Assembly: GCA_045580875.1 (NCBI GenBank)
Contig: JAZNOP010000033.1
Location: 1 to 48,877 of the forward strand
Direction: 5' to 3'
DNA: 48,877 nucleotides
Origin: SIG598 sp045580875
GTDB lineage: Bacteria; Bacillota; Clostridia; Oscillospirales; Acutalibacteraceae
In this document: piece after piece, positions 25,126 to 32,136 of the stretch
How the letters are laid out: every line of letters begins with the position of its first letter
Numbering within the stretch: position 1 is the first letter of the stretch
Position numbers and translations under genes: made by a program
Notes under the pieces: generated by a model
Told to the model about the DNA's origin: nothing
Seen by the model: only the letters and a program-made list of their open reading frames with translations
Databases searched by the model: none

Positions 25126-26178
25126 TCAGATAACAAACTGCAGCGCGCAGAATGCCACGTAAATGCCGAGCAGCAGCAGACCCTGCCAGCGGGAAAGCTT
25201 CTGCCTGATAAGGGTAGGTACGGTAAGAATGATCATTACGCAGAGCATAACCGGAATATCCAGCACGAGAGAGGAATTGATTCCGTTGATATAGCCGGAA
25301 ACCGGAAGAGCAAACGGGCTGATGGTAATTGCAGTACCGCTGACAAGTACGAGGTTGAAGAGGTTTGCGCCTATGATATTGCCAAGCGACAGCGAGCCGT
25401 AGCCCTTTGCAAGAGCGGTTATTGCGGTTACAAGCTCCGGAAGAGATGTACCGAGAGCAACAATGGTCAGACCGATGATTTTTTCGGAAACGCCGAAGTT
25501 CTCAGCGATCAGGATTGCATTGTCAACCAGCAGATCTGCGCCGAAGGCAATAAGCACAGCACCGACAACCAGCATTACAATATCCTTTAACAGGCTGTCC
25601 TTGGTGCCCTGTGATACAAGCTCAACAACGTGATCCTCGCCGCTCTTTGCTTCAAGCTCGGCCTCTCTGGGAATCTCATCGTTGTATTCCTCTTCCTTTA
25701 CTGTTTCAACGTCAGCAACATTGCCCTTCATCTTCAGCACGTTCATAAGCATATAGATTGCGAAAATGGCAAGAAGAACGACACCCATGATTCGGGAAAA
25801 ACCTCCAAGCACATAGGCACCAAAGCAATAAATTGCAGCTGCAATAAAGAAGAAAGTGACCGGAAGCACCATACTCTTTCGGGCTGCCGGACCGGGCTTT
25901 GCAGCGATTGTAATAGCAGAAATAAGTGCGGTATTGCAGATAATAGAACCCAGAGCATTACCGTAGGCGATATCACCGCTGCCCTGCATTGCTGCGCCGG
26001 CAGAAACCATTACCTCAGGAAGGGTTGTACCAATCGAAACAATAGTTGCACCTATCAGAATTTCAGGAAGGTGGAAACGGCGCGCAATACCTGATGCGCC
26101 GTCAACGAACCAGTCTCCGCCCTTTATGAGCAGAACAAAACCAACTGCAAGCAGAAGTACCGGGAATAACATTTCCAT
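25126..26178 (-). CDS. Sodium/calcium antiporter (CaCA family)
   Basis: 350 aa from the ATG at 26178, chosen because AAGGAG lies ten bases upstream; the open frame continues to 26262 without a better site. An integral membrane exchanger of the YrbG type with about ten helices. The two inverted alpha repeats, which bind the ions, are visible: GTTLPEVMVSAGAAMQG with GNALGSIICNTALI in the first half, and GTSLPELVTAITALAKG with GNIIGANLFNLVLV in the second. A hydrophilic acidic loop (about residues 165-210) separates the halves. It is a single-gene unit with its own terminator, and it has a palindrome in its promoter region. Whether it moves Ca2+ or another cation is not decided by sequence. Confidence 0.92.
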   Translation of the reverse strand: MEMLFPVLLLAVGFVLLIKGGDWFVDGASGIARRFHLPEILIGATIVSIGTTLPEVMVSAGAAMQGSGDIAYGNALGSIICNTALISAITIAAKPGPAARKSMVLPVTFFFIAAAIYCFGAYVLGGFSRIMGVVLLAIFAIYMLMNVLKMKGNVADVETVKEEEYNDEIPREAELEAKSGEDHVVELVSQGTKDSLLKDIVMLVVGAVLIAFGADLLVDNAILIAENFGVSEKIIGLTIVALGTSLPELVTAITALAKGYGSLSLGNIIGANLFNLVLVSGTAITISPFALPVSGYINGINSSLVLDIPVMLCVMIILTVPTLIRQKLSRWQGLLLLGIYVAFCALQFVI

Positions 26179-26232
26179 AACACTTAACTCTCCTTTTTTC
26201 TTTTCCATAACCGTTTCACGGTGATTTTTTAT

Positions 26233-26273
26233 ATTATAGCATAAGCCCTGGTAAAAGTACATATTAATATGTA
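26233..26273 (-). promoter_or_regulatory. Extended -10 promoter with upstream palindrome (antiporter gene)
   Basis: On the minus strand TGCTATAAT gives an extended -10 (TATAAT at 26238-26233). No good -35 is seen. Instead the 16-base perfect palindrome TACATATTAATATGTA (26258-26273) occupies that position, which suggests a regulator site. Confidence 0.5.
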
Positions 26274-26330
26274 TATATCTGTCGAAAAAAGGAACGGAAA
26301 AACTGAAATTGATTAATCCGGAACGATTTG

Positions 26331-26359
26331 TTGATTGCTGTCTGCAGGTGTGGTATAAT
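26331..26359 (+). promoter_or_regulatory. Promoter of the DUF3842 gene
   Basis: TTGATT (26331-26336), 17 bases, TATAAT (26354-26359). The TTG start codon at 26411 follows 51 bases later. Confidence 0.7.
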
Positions 26360-26410
26360 CCAATGCAAACAGAACGACAAATCTGAATTTGCAGCAGAGG
26401 TGATTTTGAT

Positions 26411-26830
26411 TTGAATTTACTTGTAATTGATGGACAGGGCGGTCAGTTGGGAAGCCAGATTATAAAGGCTGTTCGCAACAGATATAATGACATACAAATA
26501 ACGGCGGTAGGAACAAATGCGACTGCAACTTCGTCAATGATTAAGGCAGGCGCAAACCAGGGTGCAACAGGCGAAAACCCTGTAATTGTTGCAAGCCGCA
26601 AAGCTGATGTTATTATAGGACCTATCGGTATTGTTATTGCTGATTCGCTCTTAGGTGAAATAACACCGGAAATGGCTGTTGCTGTAGGTCAGAGCAATGC
26701 CGCAAGAATTCTTATCCCAATAAACAAATGTGAAAATTTAGTTGCAGGTATATCGAAGCTCACAACAACAGCACTTATTGACGATACTCTCAATAAATTA
26801 CAGGAAATTATCAACAGCAGATGTCTTTAA
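26411..26830 (+). CDS. DUF3842 family protein
   Basis: 139 aa. Matches the small conserved Clostridia family DUF3842: the start LLVIDGQGGQLGSQIIKAV, then AVGTNATATSSMIKAGA, GENPVIVASRKADVIIGPIG and the end of the fold at RILIPINKC. The Gly-rich start looks like a nucleotide-binding loop of a Rossmann-type fold, but the biochemical role is unknown. I use the TTG at 26411 because GAGGTG lies eight bases upstream. Codon use is more AT-rich than in the flanking genes. A separate promoter lies between it and the ECF gene downstream. Confidence 0.82.
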   Translation: MNLLVIDGQGGQLGSQIIKAVRNRYNDIQITAVGTNATATSSMIKAGANQGATGENPVIVASRKADVIIGPIGIVIADSLLGEITPEMAVAVGQSNAARILIPINKCENLVAGISKLTTTALIDDTLNKLQEIINSRCL

Positions 26831-26833
26831 TAC

Positions 26834-26862
26834 TTGAACTCTGTTATTTTCTGTGCTATACT
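26834..26862 (+). promoter_or_regulatory. Promoter of the ECF transporter gene leader
   Basis: TTGAAC (26834-26839), 17 bases, TATACT (26857-26862). Transcription would begin near 26869, exactly at the foot of the hairpin ATTATTC-AGAA-GAATAAT (26870-26887). Confidence 0.7.
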
Positions 26863-26940
26863 CATTTCAATTATTCAGAAGAATAATGTTGAACAGAAGT
26901 TCTTTTTCATATTTACACAAATTGATTTTACGATACTACG

Positions 26941-26980
26941 AAGGTGTTGTTTTCTCTGAAGAGATAACTGCACCTTTTTT
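26941..26980 (+). terminator. Terminator or attenuator in the leader of the ECF gene
   Basis: AAGGTG (26941-26946) pairs with CACCTT (26971-26976). Inside, GTT-T-TCTC pairs with GAGA-T-AAC around a four-base loop. TTTT follows. The start codon at 27000 is only 20 bases on. It lies 78 bases downstream of the promoter that serves this gene, so it would block expression unless read through. Confidence 0.75.
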
Positions 26981-26999
26981 GTATGGAAAGGATACTTCT

Positions 27000-27539
27000 A
27001 TGAAAAATCAAAAAACCGTTTTGAATATTTCTCTTTCAGGTATGTTCCTGGCTCTTGCCTATGTGATGCCATTCCTTACAGGGCAAATCCCTGAAATCGG
27101 CTCAATGCTCTGTCCGATGCATATTCCCGTTTTGCTTTGCGGCTTTGTTTGCGGCGCACCATACGGATTATTTGTAGGACTTGCTGCACCGATACTCCGT
27201 TCTCTTACTCTTGGAATGCCGCCTCTCTTCCCGACCGCAACTGCTATGGCTTTTGAACTTGCAGTTTACGGATTGATAGCAGGACTTCTCTATAAAACAT
27301 TACCTAAAAAGAAAGTCAATATTTACCTTTCTCTCCTTGTTTCCATGATTGCCGGTCGTATTGTTTGGGGCGTTGTCATGTTCTGTATTACGGGCTTTGA
27401 TACTGCTGCTTTTGGTCTTGCTGCATTCTGGGCAGGTGCAGTGGTAAATGCAATTCCCGGAATTATTGTACAAACCATATTTATCCCCATGGTTGTAATG
27501 GTTTTAGAAAGAGCAAAGCTGATACCGAATAAAAAGTAA
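27000..27539 (+). CDS. ECF transporter S component (substrate not assigned)
   Basis: 179 aa from the ATG at 27000, chosen because GGAAAGG lies eight bases upstream; the frame is open to 26853 but the extra residues are not membrane-like and lie in the leader hairpin. Five or six hydrophobic helices with PMHIPVLLCGFVCGAPYGL and GMPPLFPTATAMAFELAVYG are typical of vitamin-binding S components of energy-coupling factor importers. These dock onto a shared EcfA/A'/T motor encoded elsewhere. The ligand could be a vitamin such as folate or pantothenate; the sequence alone does not settle it. The gene has its own promoter and a terminator-like leader structure, so its expression probably responds to a signal. 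AT-rich compared with its neighbours. Confidence 0.82.
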   Translation: MKNQKTVLNISLSGMFLALAYVMPFLTGQIPEIGSMLCPMHIPVLLCGFVCGAPYGLFVGLAAPILRSLTLGMPPLFPTATAMAFELAVYGLIAGLLYKTLPKKKVNIYLSLLVSMIAGRIVWGVVMFCITGFDTAAFGLAAFWAGAVVNAIPGIIVQTIFIPMVVMVLERAKLIPNKK

Positions 27540-27643
27540 CAGCCGGAAAGATCTACGCTTGCAGTTCTTCCTGTCATTATGCGGAATATTTTCTGTTCTG
27601 CGAATAGCCTGACTTGATAGAATTCCAGTTTGCTGCATTCAAG

Positions 27644-27708
27644 GCTCTGCGGAACTTTGGTGCGGGTTTGATTTTCCCCGCTCATGGCATCAAAAAAGCG
27701 GCTCCAGC
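27644..27708 (+). repeat. Direct repeat, copy A (flank of decayed tRNA duplicate)
   Basis: 65 bases differing at only three positions from 27800-27864. It contains the GCGGG-TTTGATTTTC-CCCGC hairpin and the AAAAAAGCGGCTCCAGC half of the tRNA terminator, whose other half is lost here. The 347-base gap 27540-27886 otherwise holds copy B, the tRNA remnant at 27732 and the terminator. Confidence 0.85.
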
Positions 27709-27731
27709 GACGCTCAATTCCAGTGTACCGG

Positions 27732-27763
27732 TCTTACGGGCAGTGGCGGGGTCGAACTCCGCT
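27732..27763 (-). pseudogene. Remnant of a tRNA-Leu 3' end
   Basis: GTGGCGGGGTCGAACTCCGC (27743-27762) matches the T-arm and acceptor side of the tRNA-Leu at 27887-27973 with a few changes and indels. The rest of the tRNA is missing. It lies between the two 65-base direct repeats, as expected for an old tandem duplication. Confidence 0.6.
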
Positions 27764-27799
27764 TATGAAGTTCTCTTCAGATTTGCGCAGATTTTTTAC

Positions 27800-27864
27800 G
27801 CTCTGCGGAACTTCGGTGCGGGTTTGATTTTCCCCGCTCATAGCACCAAAAAAGCGGCTCCAGC
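27800..27864 (+). repeat. Direct repeat, copy B (intact tRNA flank)
   Basis: Second copy of the 65-base repeat, 156 bases after copy A. It runs into the complete terminator of the tRNA-Leu gene. Confidence 0.85.
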
Positions 27865-27884
27865 CCGTTGGCTGAAGCCGCTTT
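27847..27884 (-). terminator. Terminator of tRNA-Leu
   Basis: On the minus strand AAGCGGCTTCAGCC pairs with GGCTGGAGCCGCTT around CAAC/GGG-type loop bases, followed by TTTTGGTGC. It starts directly after the tRNA 3' end. Confidence 0.88.
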
Positions 27885-27886
27885 TC

Positions 27887-27973
27887 TGGTGCCGGTGGCG
27901 GGGGTCGAACCCGCACGGTATCGCTACCAACGGATTTTGAGTCCGTCACGTCTGCCAATTCCATCACACCGGC
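27887..27973 (-). tRNA. tRNA-Leu (anticodon CAA)
   Basis: 87 bases including an encoded CCA. The acceptor stem is GCCGGTG/CACCGGC with discriminator A. The anticodon stem ACGGA/TCCGT encloses loop CTCAAAA, giving anticodon CAA for the codon UUG. A long variable arm (about TTGGTAGCGATACC) confirms a class II tRNA, and the T-arm reads GCGGGTTCGACCCCCGC. A terminator follows immediately. Confidence 0.96.
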
Positions 27974-28138
27974 GCATATTGTGATAATTATATATCAGCT
28001 CAAAACAAAAATCAAGTATAAACATTGTGTTAATAATCGGCTTTCCGGCTTTTCACACGCCTTTGCTGTATTGTATAATAATCCTGCCCTCAACTTCTCC
28101 GGCCGGTGTAATATACGCACGGCAGAAAGGACAATCAT

Positions 28139-28807
28139 TTGAACAATCCCAATAATAATCCCAACAATGAAAAAACCAAGGCTTCGCCCGAGGAGCGCGT
28201 AGATAAAATGAACGGCATCTTTGACCGGCTCATTCTTCCGATGATACTCTTCACCCTCGCAGTATTTGTTATATTCGGATTAATACCAAAACTCGGCAGC
28301 TGCTCCTGTTCGCCTGAGCCTGATGTCACTGAACAGCCTGCGCAGACCGACAGCACTCAGACCGATTTCTATGCACTGCGTGCCGTGCTTCTCGATGATA
28401 TCGAGGAATACAGAGCACTGTTCGAGGCTGCCGGCTACACTGTAATGCAGACCGATGAATCGTCCATGCCCCTTGCCTACCGTCAGCTTGACTCGGGCGC
28501 TGAGATAATCGACAACCTTTATGATTCCGGCAATACCTGCTATTCGGTAATTTACAGAACCGACGCTGACAACGGAATCGAGACCAACATCATGATCTAC
28601 GGCAGGTCGCTGTTCCTTGTGATGATAACTGTTGACGGGCAGAACACCTCCGCTGTTTTCTACAGCGAGGATTTCACCGCCGCCGTCTCACCGGCAGATA
28701 CTGCTCAAACCGATGTTCTGTCGCTTGTCACATCGGAAAGTCTTGCCGCTCTGCTCGGAGAATACAAGACCTCGATGTCACAGATTTTCGAACAGCCGGA
28801 AGAGTAA
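28139..28807 (+). CDS. Unknown single-pass membrane protein
   Basis: 222 aa from a TTG at 28139, supported by AAAGGA seven bases upstream. An Asn-rich polar N-terminus (NNPNNNPNNEK) is followed by one membrane helix (LILPMILFTLAVFVIFGLI). The rest, about 160 residues, should lie outside. Just after the helix is a CSCSPEP segment with two cysteines, then a linker rich in Thr and Gln, and a compact alpha/beta-like domain. I do not recognise the family. The region 27974-28138 before it holds a TATAAT near 28072 with a weak -35 and nothing else I can name. A MITE-like element begins at the base after its stop codon. Confidence 0.72.
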   Translation: MNNPNNNPNNEKTKASPEERVDKMNGIFDRLILPMILFTLAVFVIFGLIPKLGSCSCSPEPDVTEQPAQTDSTQTDFYALRAVLLDDIEEYRALFEAAGYTVMQTDESSMPLAYRQLDSGAEIIDNLYDSGNTCYSVIYRTDADNGIETNIMIYGRSLFLVMITVDGQNTSAVFYSEDFTAAVSPADTAQTDVLSLVTSESLAALLGEYKTSMSQIFEQPEE

Positions 28808-29055
28808 TAAATTTTGGTTTAGTGGAGGAAGAGTTGCGACAGCATCGGAAGGCTTCTCCTTGAGGAGAAGCTGTCACGAAGTGACTGATGAGGTGTAGAC
28901 CGCGCCTGTCGCGGTCGTTAAAATGGCATCGCTATGCGATGTTGGCACGAGCACTTCGTGCTCTACACCTCATCCGGGCGGCAAGCCGCCCACCTTCCCC
29001 TCAAGGGGAAGGCTTTAAATTGCGCCATCAAACTAGTACGCTAAACCAAAATTTA
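28808..29055. mobile_element. MITE-like element, short copy (248 bp)
   Basis: Bounded by 17-base inverted repeats: TAAATTTTGGTTTAGTG at the left and CGCTAAACCAAAATTTA at the right, with one mismatch. Both ends start with TA, as expected for IS630/mariner-type TA target duplication. There is no coding sequence; short open frames here are not gene-like. The interior is a series of hairpins: CTTCTCC/GGAGAAG, TCAC/GTGA, GACCGCG/CGCGGTC, GAGCAC/GTGCTC, GGGCGG/CCGCCC and CCTTCCCC/GGGGAAGG. The arms GATGAGGTGTAGA and TCTACACCTCATC form a longer outer stem. The copy at 44352 is nearly identical but 75 bases longer. Confidence 0.85.
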
Positions 29056-29080
29056 CAACAGAACTCCTTTTTCACACAAA

Positions 29081-29124
29081 AAACTCAGCCGCCTCACAGT
29101 TACGTGAAGCGGCTGTTTTTTTTT
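29081..29124. terminator. Terminator beside the ECF S-component gene
   Basis: CAGCCGC-C-TCAC pairs with GTGA-A-GCGGCTG. A run of nine T follows on the plus strand; on the minus strand GAGTTTTTTG follows. It ends the minus-strand gene at 29151 and may also stop plus-strand transcription coming out of the MITE-like element. Confidence 0.88.
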
Positions 29125-29150
29125 CTGTATATTTTTGTTTTAATCTGCCC

Positions 29151-29762
29151 TTAGCCTATTCTCTTCTGTGCTGCAAGCAGTGCCTTTCCGGCTGCAGTGC
29201 CGATGATGAAGCAGGCTACTGTCTCGAGCAGACCGTTGATACCGACAAAGAAAGGAACAAAAGCAAGAATGTTTCTGCCGCCGGCGAGTCCCTGAATGAA
29301 CTCGGTGTTCCAGAAGAAAAGAATCAGGAGACCGGTGAACAGTATTGTATTTATAAGGGGAGTAACAACGCAGGCAACTGAGCTTGCCAGCAGTTCACGC
29401 TTGCCGTCTGTTCCGTCACCGTTGACTGCCTTGAATACAAGACCGCCTATCCAGCCCATGAGAACTCTCGGAACGATGCAGAGAATAAAGGTGTAAACCG
29501 GATTGATGCCAAACAGCATTGTGCCGAATGCGCTGAAGCCGAAACAGGTGAGGAAGCTCGAGATTCCGAAGATTCCGCCAAGAACAGCGCCGCCGGTCGG
29601 ACCAAGAAGTATCGCGCCGAGTGCTACAGGTATGGCAAGGAAAGTGATCTCGACACCTGCTGTTCTGAGATAGCCCAGCGGGGTGAAGGACATGAGCACG
29701 ATGAGAGCTGCGAAAAGTCCCATCATTGCCAGACGGAGAATGCGTTTGTTTCTGTTTTTCAT
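29151..29762 (-). CDS. ECF transporter S component, probably pantothenate (PanT-like)
   Basis: 203 aa. Five or six membrane helices, with LMSFTPLGYLRTAGVEITFL, VALGAILLGPTGGAVLGG and FGISSFLTCFGFSAFGTM, typical of the PanT-type group of ECF S components that bind the vitamin in the membrane. RBS AGGAGG lies eight bases before the ATG. The substrate is inferred: the gene upstream on the same strand is coaX, which phosphorylates pantothenate and would trap it after uptake. It has its own promoter at 29874-29902 and a leader of about 105 bases. Family assignment is solid; the ligand is only likely. Confidence 0.83.
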   Translation of the reverse strand: MKNRNKRILRLAMMGLFAALIVLMSFTPLGYLRTAGVEITFLAIPVALGAILLGPTGGAVLGGIFGISSFLTCFGFSAFGTMLFGINPVYTFILCIVPRVLMGWIGGLVFKAVNGDGTDGKRELLASSVACVVTPLINTILFTGLLILFFWNTEFIQGLAGGRNILAFVPFFVGINGLLETVACFIIGTAAGKALLAAQKRIG

Positions 29763-29873
29763 AATAATTCCTCCTGCTGCCGCTCACGGTGGATGCGGCG
29801 CCAAAATTATCTAAAAGCCTGTGCGGCTCTTATACAGAATGAAAACCTTTCAACTATATTCAGTTTTAATCAG

Positions 29874-29902
29874 ATTTTATCATTTTATGTAATGCAATTC
29901 AA
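29874..29902 (-). promoter_or_regulatory. Promoter of the PanT-like gene
   Basis: On the minus strand TTGAAT (29902-29897), 17 bases, TAAAAT (29879-29874). It lies between the coaX stop and the ECF start. Confidence 0.6.
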
Positions 29903-29964
29903 GATTCAAAACAGACATTCTGCACCATTCAGCATTGCCGTAATTGTGCAGATTGCTGCATATC

Positions 29965-30732
29965 TCACTCGGCGTTCTTTTCGTAAATCAGCTTGAGTCC
30001 CTCAAGAATAAGGTTCTCACAATAGACGAAATCGCGGTCGCAGTGTTCGATTATAGACCGGCTGAGTCCGCCGGTTGCTATGGCAGTGACCGGCTCACCA
30101 AGCTCACGCTCGATTCGTGCCAGCATTCCGTCAAGCAGTGATGCCGCGCCGAAAATCACGCCCGACTGCATACACTCGGCGGTACTGCGTCCAATGACGC
30201 GCGAGGGTGCATCAAAGCTTATGACCTGCAGCAGCGAGGTTTTCTCGACAAGTGCATTGAGGGAAGTTCTCACACCCGGATAAATTACGCCGCCGATGAA
30301 GTTTCCGTTTTTATCGAGCACAGTTATCGTGCTTGCAGTACCGAGGTCGCACACAACGCTCGGCAGCGGAAACTTCGCCTTTGCTGCAACAGAAACCGCT
30401 ACAAGGTCGGCGCCTGTCTGCGCAGGATTGTCAATAAGAATATTAAGTCCTGTTTTTACTCCAGGTCCGACAACGAGAGCATCTATTCCGACGACTCTCT
30501 TTACCGCAAGGCTCATTGACGATGTCAGAGGCGGCACGACCGAGGATATGATTGCGCCGCCAAAGCTGTCGGCACTCACACCGTTGAGCGAGAGCATATC
30601 TCTCAGCTGCACTGCGTACTGGTCGTCGGTCAGGCAGCGCTCAGTGGCAATGCGGGCTGTAAAAACAAGCTCGTCGCCCTTGTACGCACCAAGTGTTATA
30701 TTTGTGTTGCCGATATCTATTGCCAGCAGCAT
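29965..30732 (-). CDS. coaX: Type III pantothenate kinase
   Basis: 255 aa from the ATG at 30732, with TGGAGTG upstream; the longer frame to 30795 adds residues that do not fit the family. It phosphorylates pantothenate at the start of CoA synthesis. The ASKHA fold motifs are DIGNTNITLG (ATP phosphate loop, residues 6-15), ISSVVPPL, GADLVA, CDLGTASTITVLD and IYPGV. The ending TGGLSRSIIEH is the adenosine motif. Type III enzymes use a monovalent cation and are not inhibited by CoA. Lies 106 bases after the AI-2E-family gene and upstream of the probable pantothenate transporter. Confidence 0.95.
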   Translation of the reverse strand: MLLAIDIGNTNITLGAYKGDELVFTARIATERCLTDDQYAVQLRDMLSLNGVSADSFGGAIISSVVPPLTSSMSLAVKRVVGIDALVVGPGVKTGLNILIDNPAQTGADLVAVSVAAKAKFPLPSVVCDLGTASTITVLDKNGNFIGGVIYPGVRTSLNALVEKTSLLQVISFDAPSRVIGRSTAECMQSGVIFGAASLLDGMLARIERELGEPVTAIATGGLSRSIIEHCDRDFVYCENLILEGLKLIYEKNAE

Positions 30733-30838
30733 TATTATCACTCCATTCAAAGCTGACGCAGAGTACACCGCACCTGCGGCAGATGCGCTCCGCACTGTAT
30801 TATATCATGTTATTATTACTTATGGTATCATTCAGGTA

Positions 30839-32059
30839 TCATTCTAAGATTTCGTCATGCGAGCCGCCTTTTTCAGCGCTTTCAGCAGCTCTGTTTGCTG
30901 CAGCCTGCGCCAATGCCGCCTGAATAGCCAGTTTTCTGCGGCGTCTGACGAGCAGGTCACGGTAGACAAGACGGATAACTGCAATCGACGGCACACCGAG
31001 AAGCATTCCTCCGAAACCGAAGAGACCGCCGCCGACCGTAATTGCAAAAATGACCCAGAACGGGCTCATATCGAGCGAATTGCCGAGGATTCTCGGATTA
31101 AGCACGTTTGCATCAAGCTGCTGAAGCACCAGCAGAATGACCGTCGACCAGAATGCAAGACCGAATCCGCGGGTTACCAGAATGACGAATACTACCACGA
31201 CGCCGCCGATAATCGGACCGAAGTATGGTATGATGTTCATCATTCCGAAGATAAATCCAAGCACCATGGGGCTGGGCGCTTTGAGCACAGCAAGGGCAAT
31301 TGAAGCGCATACACTTACCACAACGCAGTCAAGGAACTGCGCGGTAAAGTAGGTGTATACCACCTTGTCTGCACGGTGCAGATAATCGCCGATGGAGCAG
31401 AGTGTCTTTTCGCGCAGGAAAAGGCTGCAGACACGTCTGAGCGCTGCGATGATGGCTTCCTTTTCGCCGAGCATATAAATAGAAACGAATATGCTCAGGA
31501 TTATGTTGATAACGGTACTTCCCACGCCGGTCACCGACTGAATCGTGCCGACAACCGTATTGACATCGATGGACTTAATAAGCTCCTCAGCCCACGTCAG
31601 GATCTGGTCACCGATGTCAAGACCGCTGAGAATCGGATATTTCGCCGAGAACTCGTCAATAAACTGCTTTGCCGTATCAAAATACGATTCGGCATTGTTC
31701 CACAGTCCGGTTATGCCGCTGACAAGCTCAGGAATGATTGCGTAGCACAACAGTGCAAGAAGTCCGATAAAGATGATATATACGATTATGATTGAAAATA
31801 CCCTCGCCTTTTTCACGAAGAATTTCAGCTTCGGGCTGGATATCTTTTTGAACAGCCGCTCGAAGAAATTCACCGGACGGCTCAGGAAGTAGGCAATTCC
31901 GAACGCGATGATGAACGGAATCAGTATCTTCCATATATTTCCGAACCACGAAAGAAACTCCGATATCGAGCCGAAGGACTTATAGACAAATATTGTTGCG
32001 ACAGCCAGCGAGAAATAGAAGAGCCACCGTTTTGCTTCTGAATGATTGATTTTCTTCAT
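30839..32059 (-). CDS. AI-2E family (PerM/YtvI-like) membrane protein
   Basis: 406 aa with about eight membrane helices. It opens with a short hydrophilic end and two helices, has a soluble outer region (about residues 115-200) and then the conserved helix bundle with LGFIFGMMNIIPYFGPIIGG and NPRILGNSLDMSPFWVI. The family includes E. coli TqsA (signal export) and Na+(Li+)/H+ antiporters, so the cargo cannot be assigned. The C-terminal tail is basic, with LVRRRRKLAIQAAL, and cytoplasmic. RBS AAAGGT precedes the ATG. Lies 77 bases after the YcxB-like gene. Confidence 0.9.
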   Translation of the reverse strand: MKKINHSEAKRWLFYFSLAVATIFVYKSFGSISEFLSWFGNIWKILIPFIIAFGIAYFLSRPVNFFERLFKKISSPKLKFFVKKARVFSIIIVYIIFIGLLALLCYAIIPELVSGITGLWNNAESYFDTAKQFIDEFSAKYPILSGLDIGDQILTWAEELIKSIDVNTVVGTIQSVTGVGSTVINIILSIFVSIYMLGEKEAIIAALRRVCSLFLREKTLCSIGDYLHRADKVVYTYFTAQFLDCVVVSVCASIALAVLKAPSPMVLGFIFGMMNIIPYFGPIIGGVVVVFVILVTRGFGLAFWSTVILLVLQQLDANVLNPRILGNSLDMSPFWVIFAITVGGGLFGFGGMLLGVPSIAVIRLVYRDLLVRRRRKLAIQAALAQAAANRAAESAEKGGSHDEILE

Positions 32060-32136
32060 AATAATATTTTACCTTTTGCCAGAGTTAAATTTGCAATACG
32101 CGCCGCATTATTGCACGGCGTTATTACTGTATGTAT

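Noticed and set aside
26863..26999. Known riboswitch (THF, TPP, preQ1 or FMN type) before the ECF gene
   Set aside because: I looked for conserved cores of these classes and did not find them; only the promoter, two small hairpins and the terminator are clear.
27644..27973. Attachment sites of an integrated element at tRNA-Leu
   Set aside because: The repeats are only 156 bases apart, include sequence outside the tRNA, and no integrase gene is present. A tandem duplication explains them better.
28632..29154. Short plus-strand open frames at 28632-28898 and 28888-29154
   Set aside because: They run through the MITE-like element and its hairpins, lack ribosome binding sites and give Arg/Pro/Ser-rich products with no domain.
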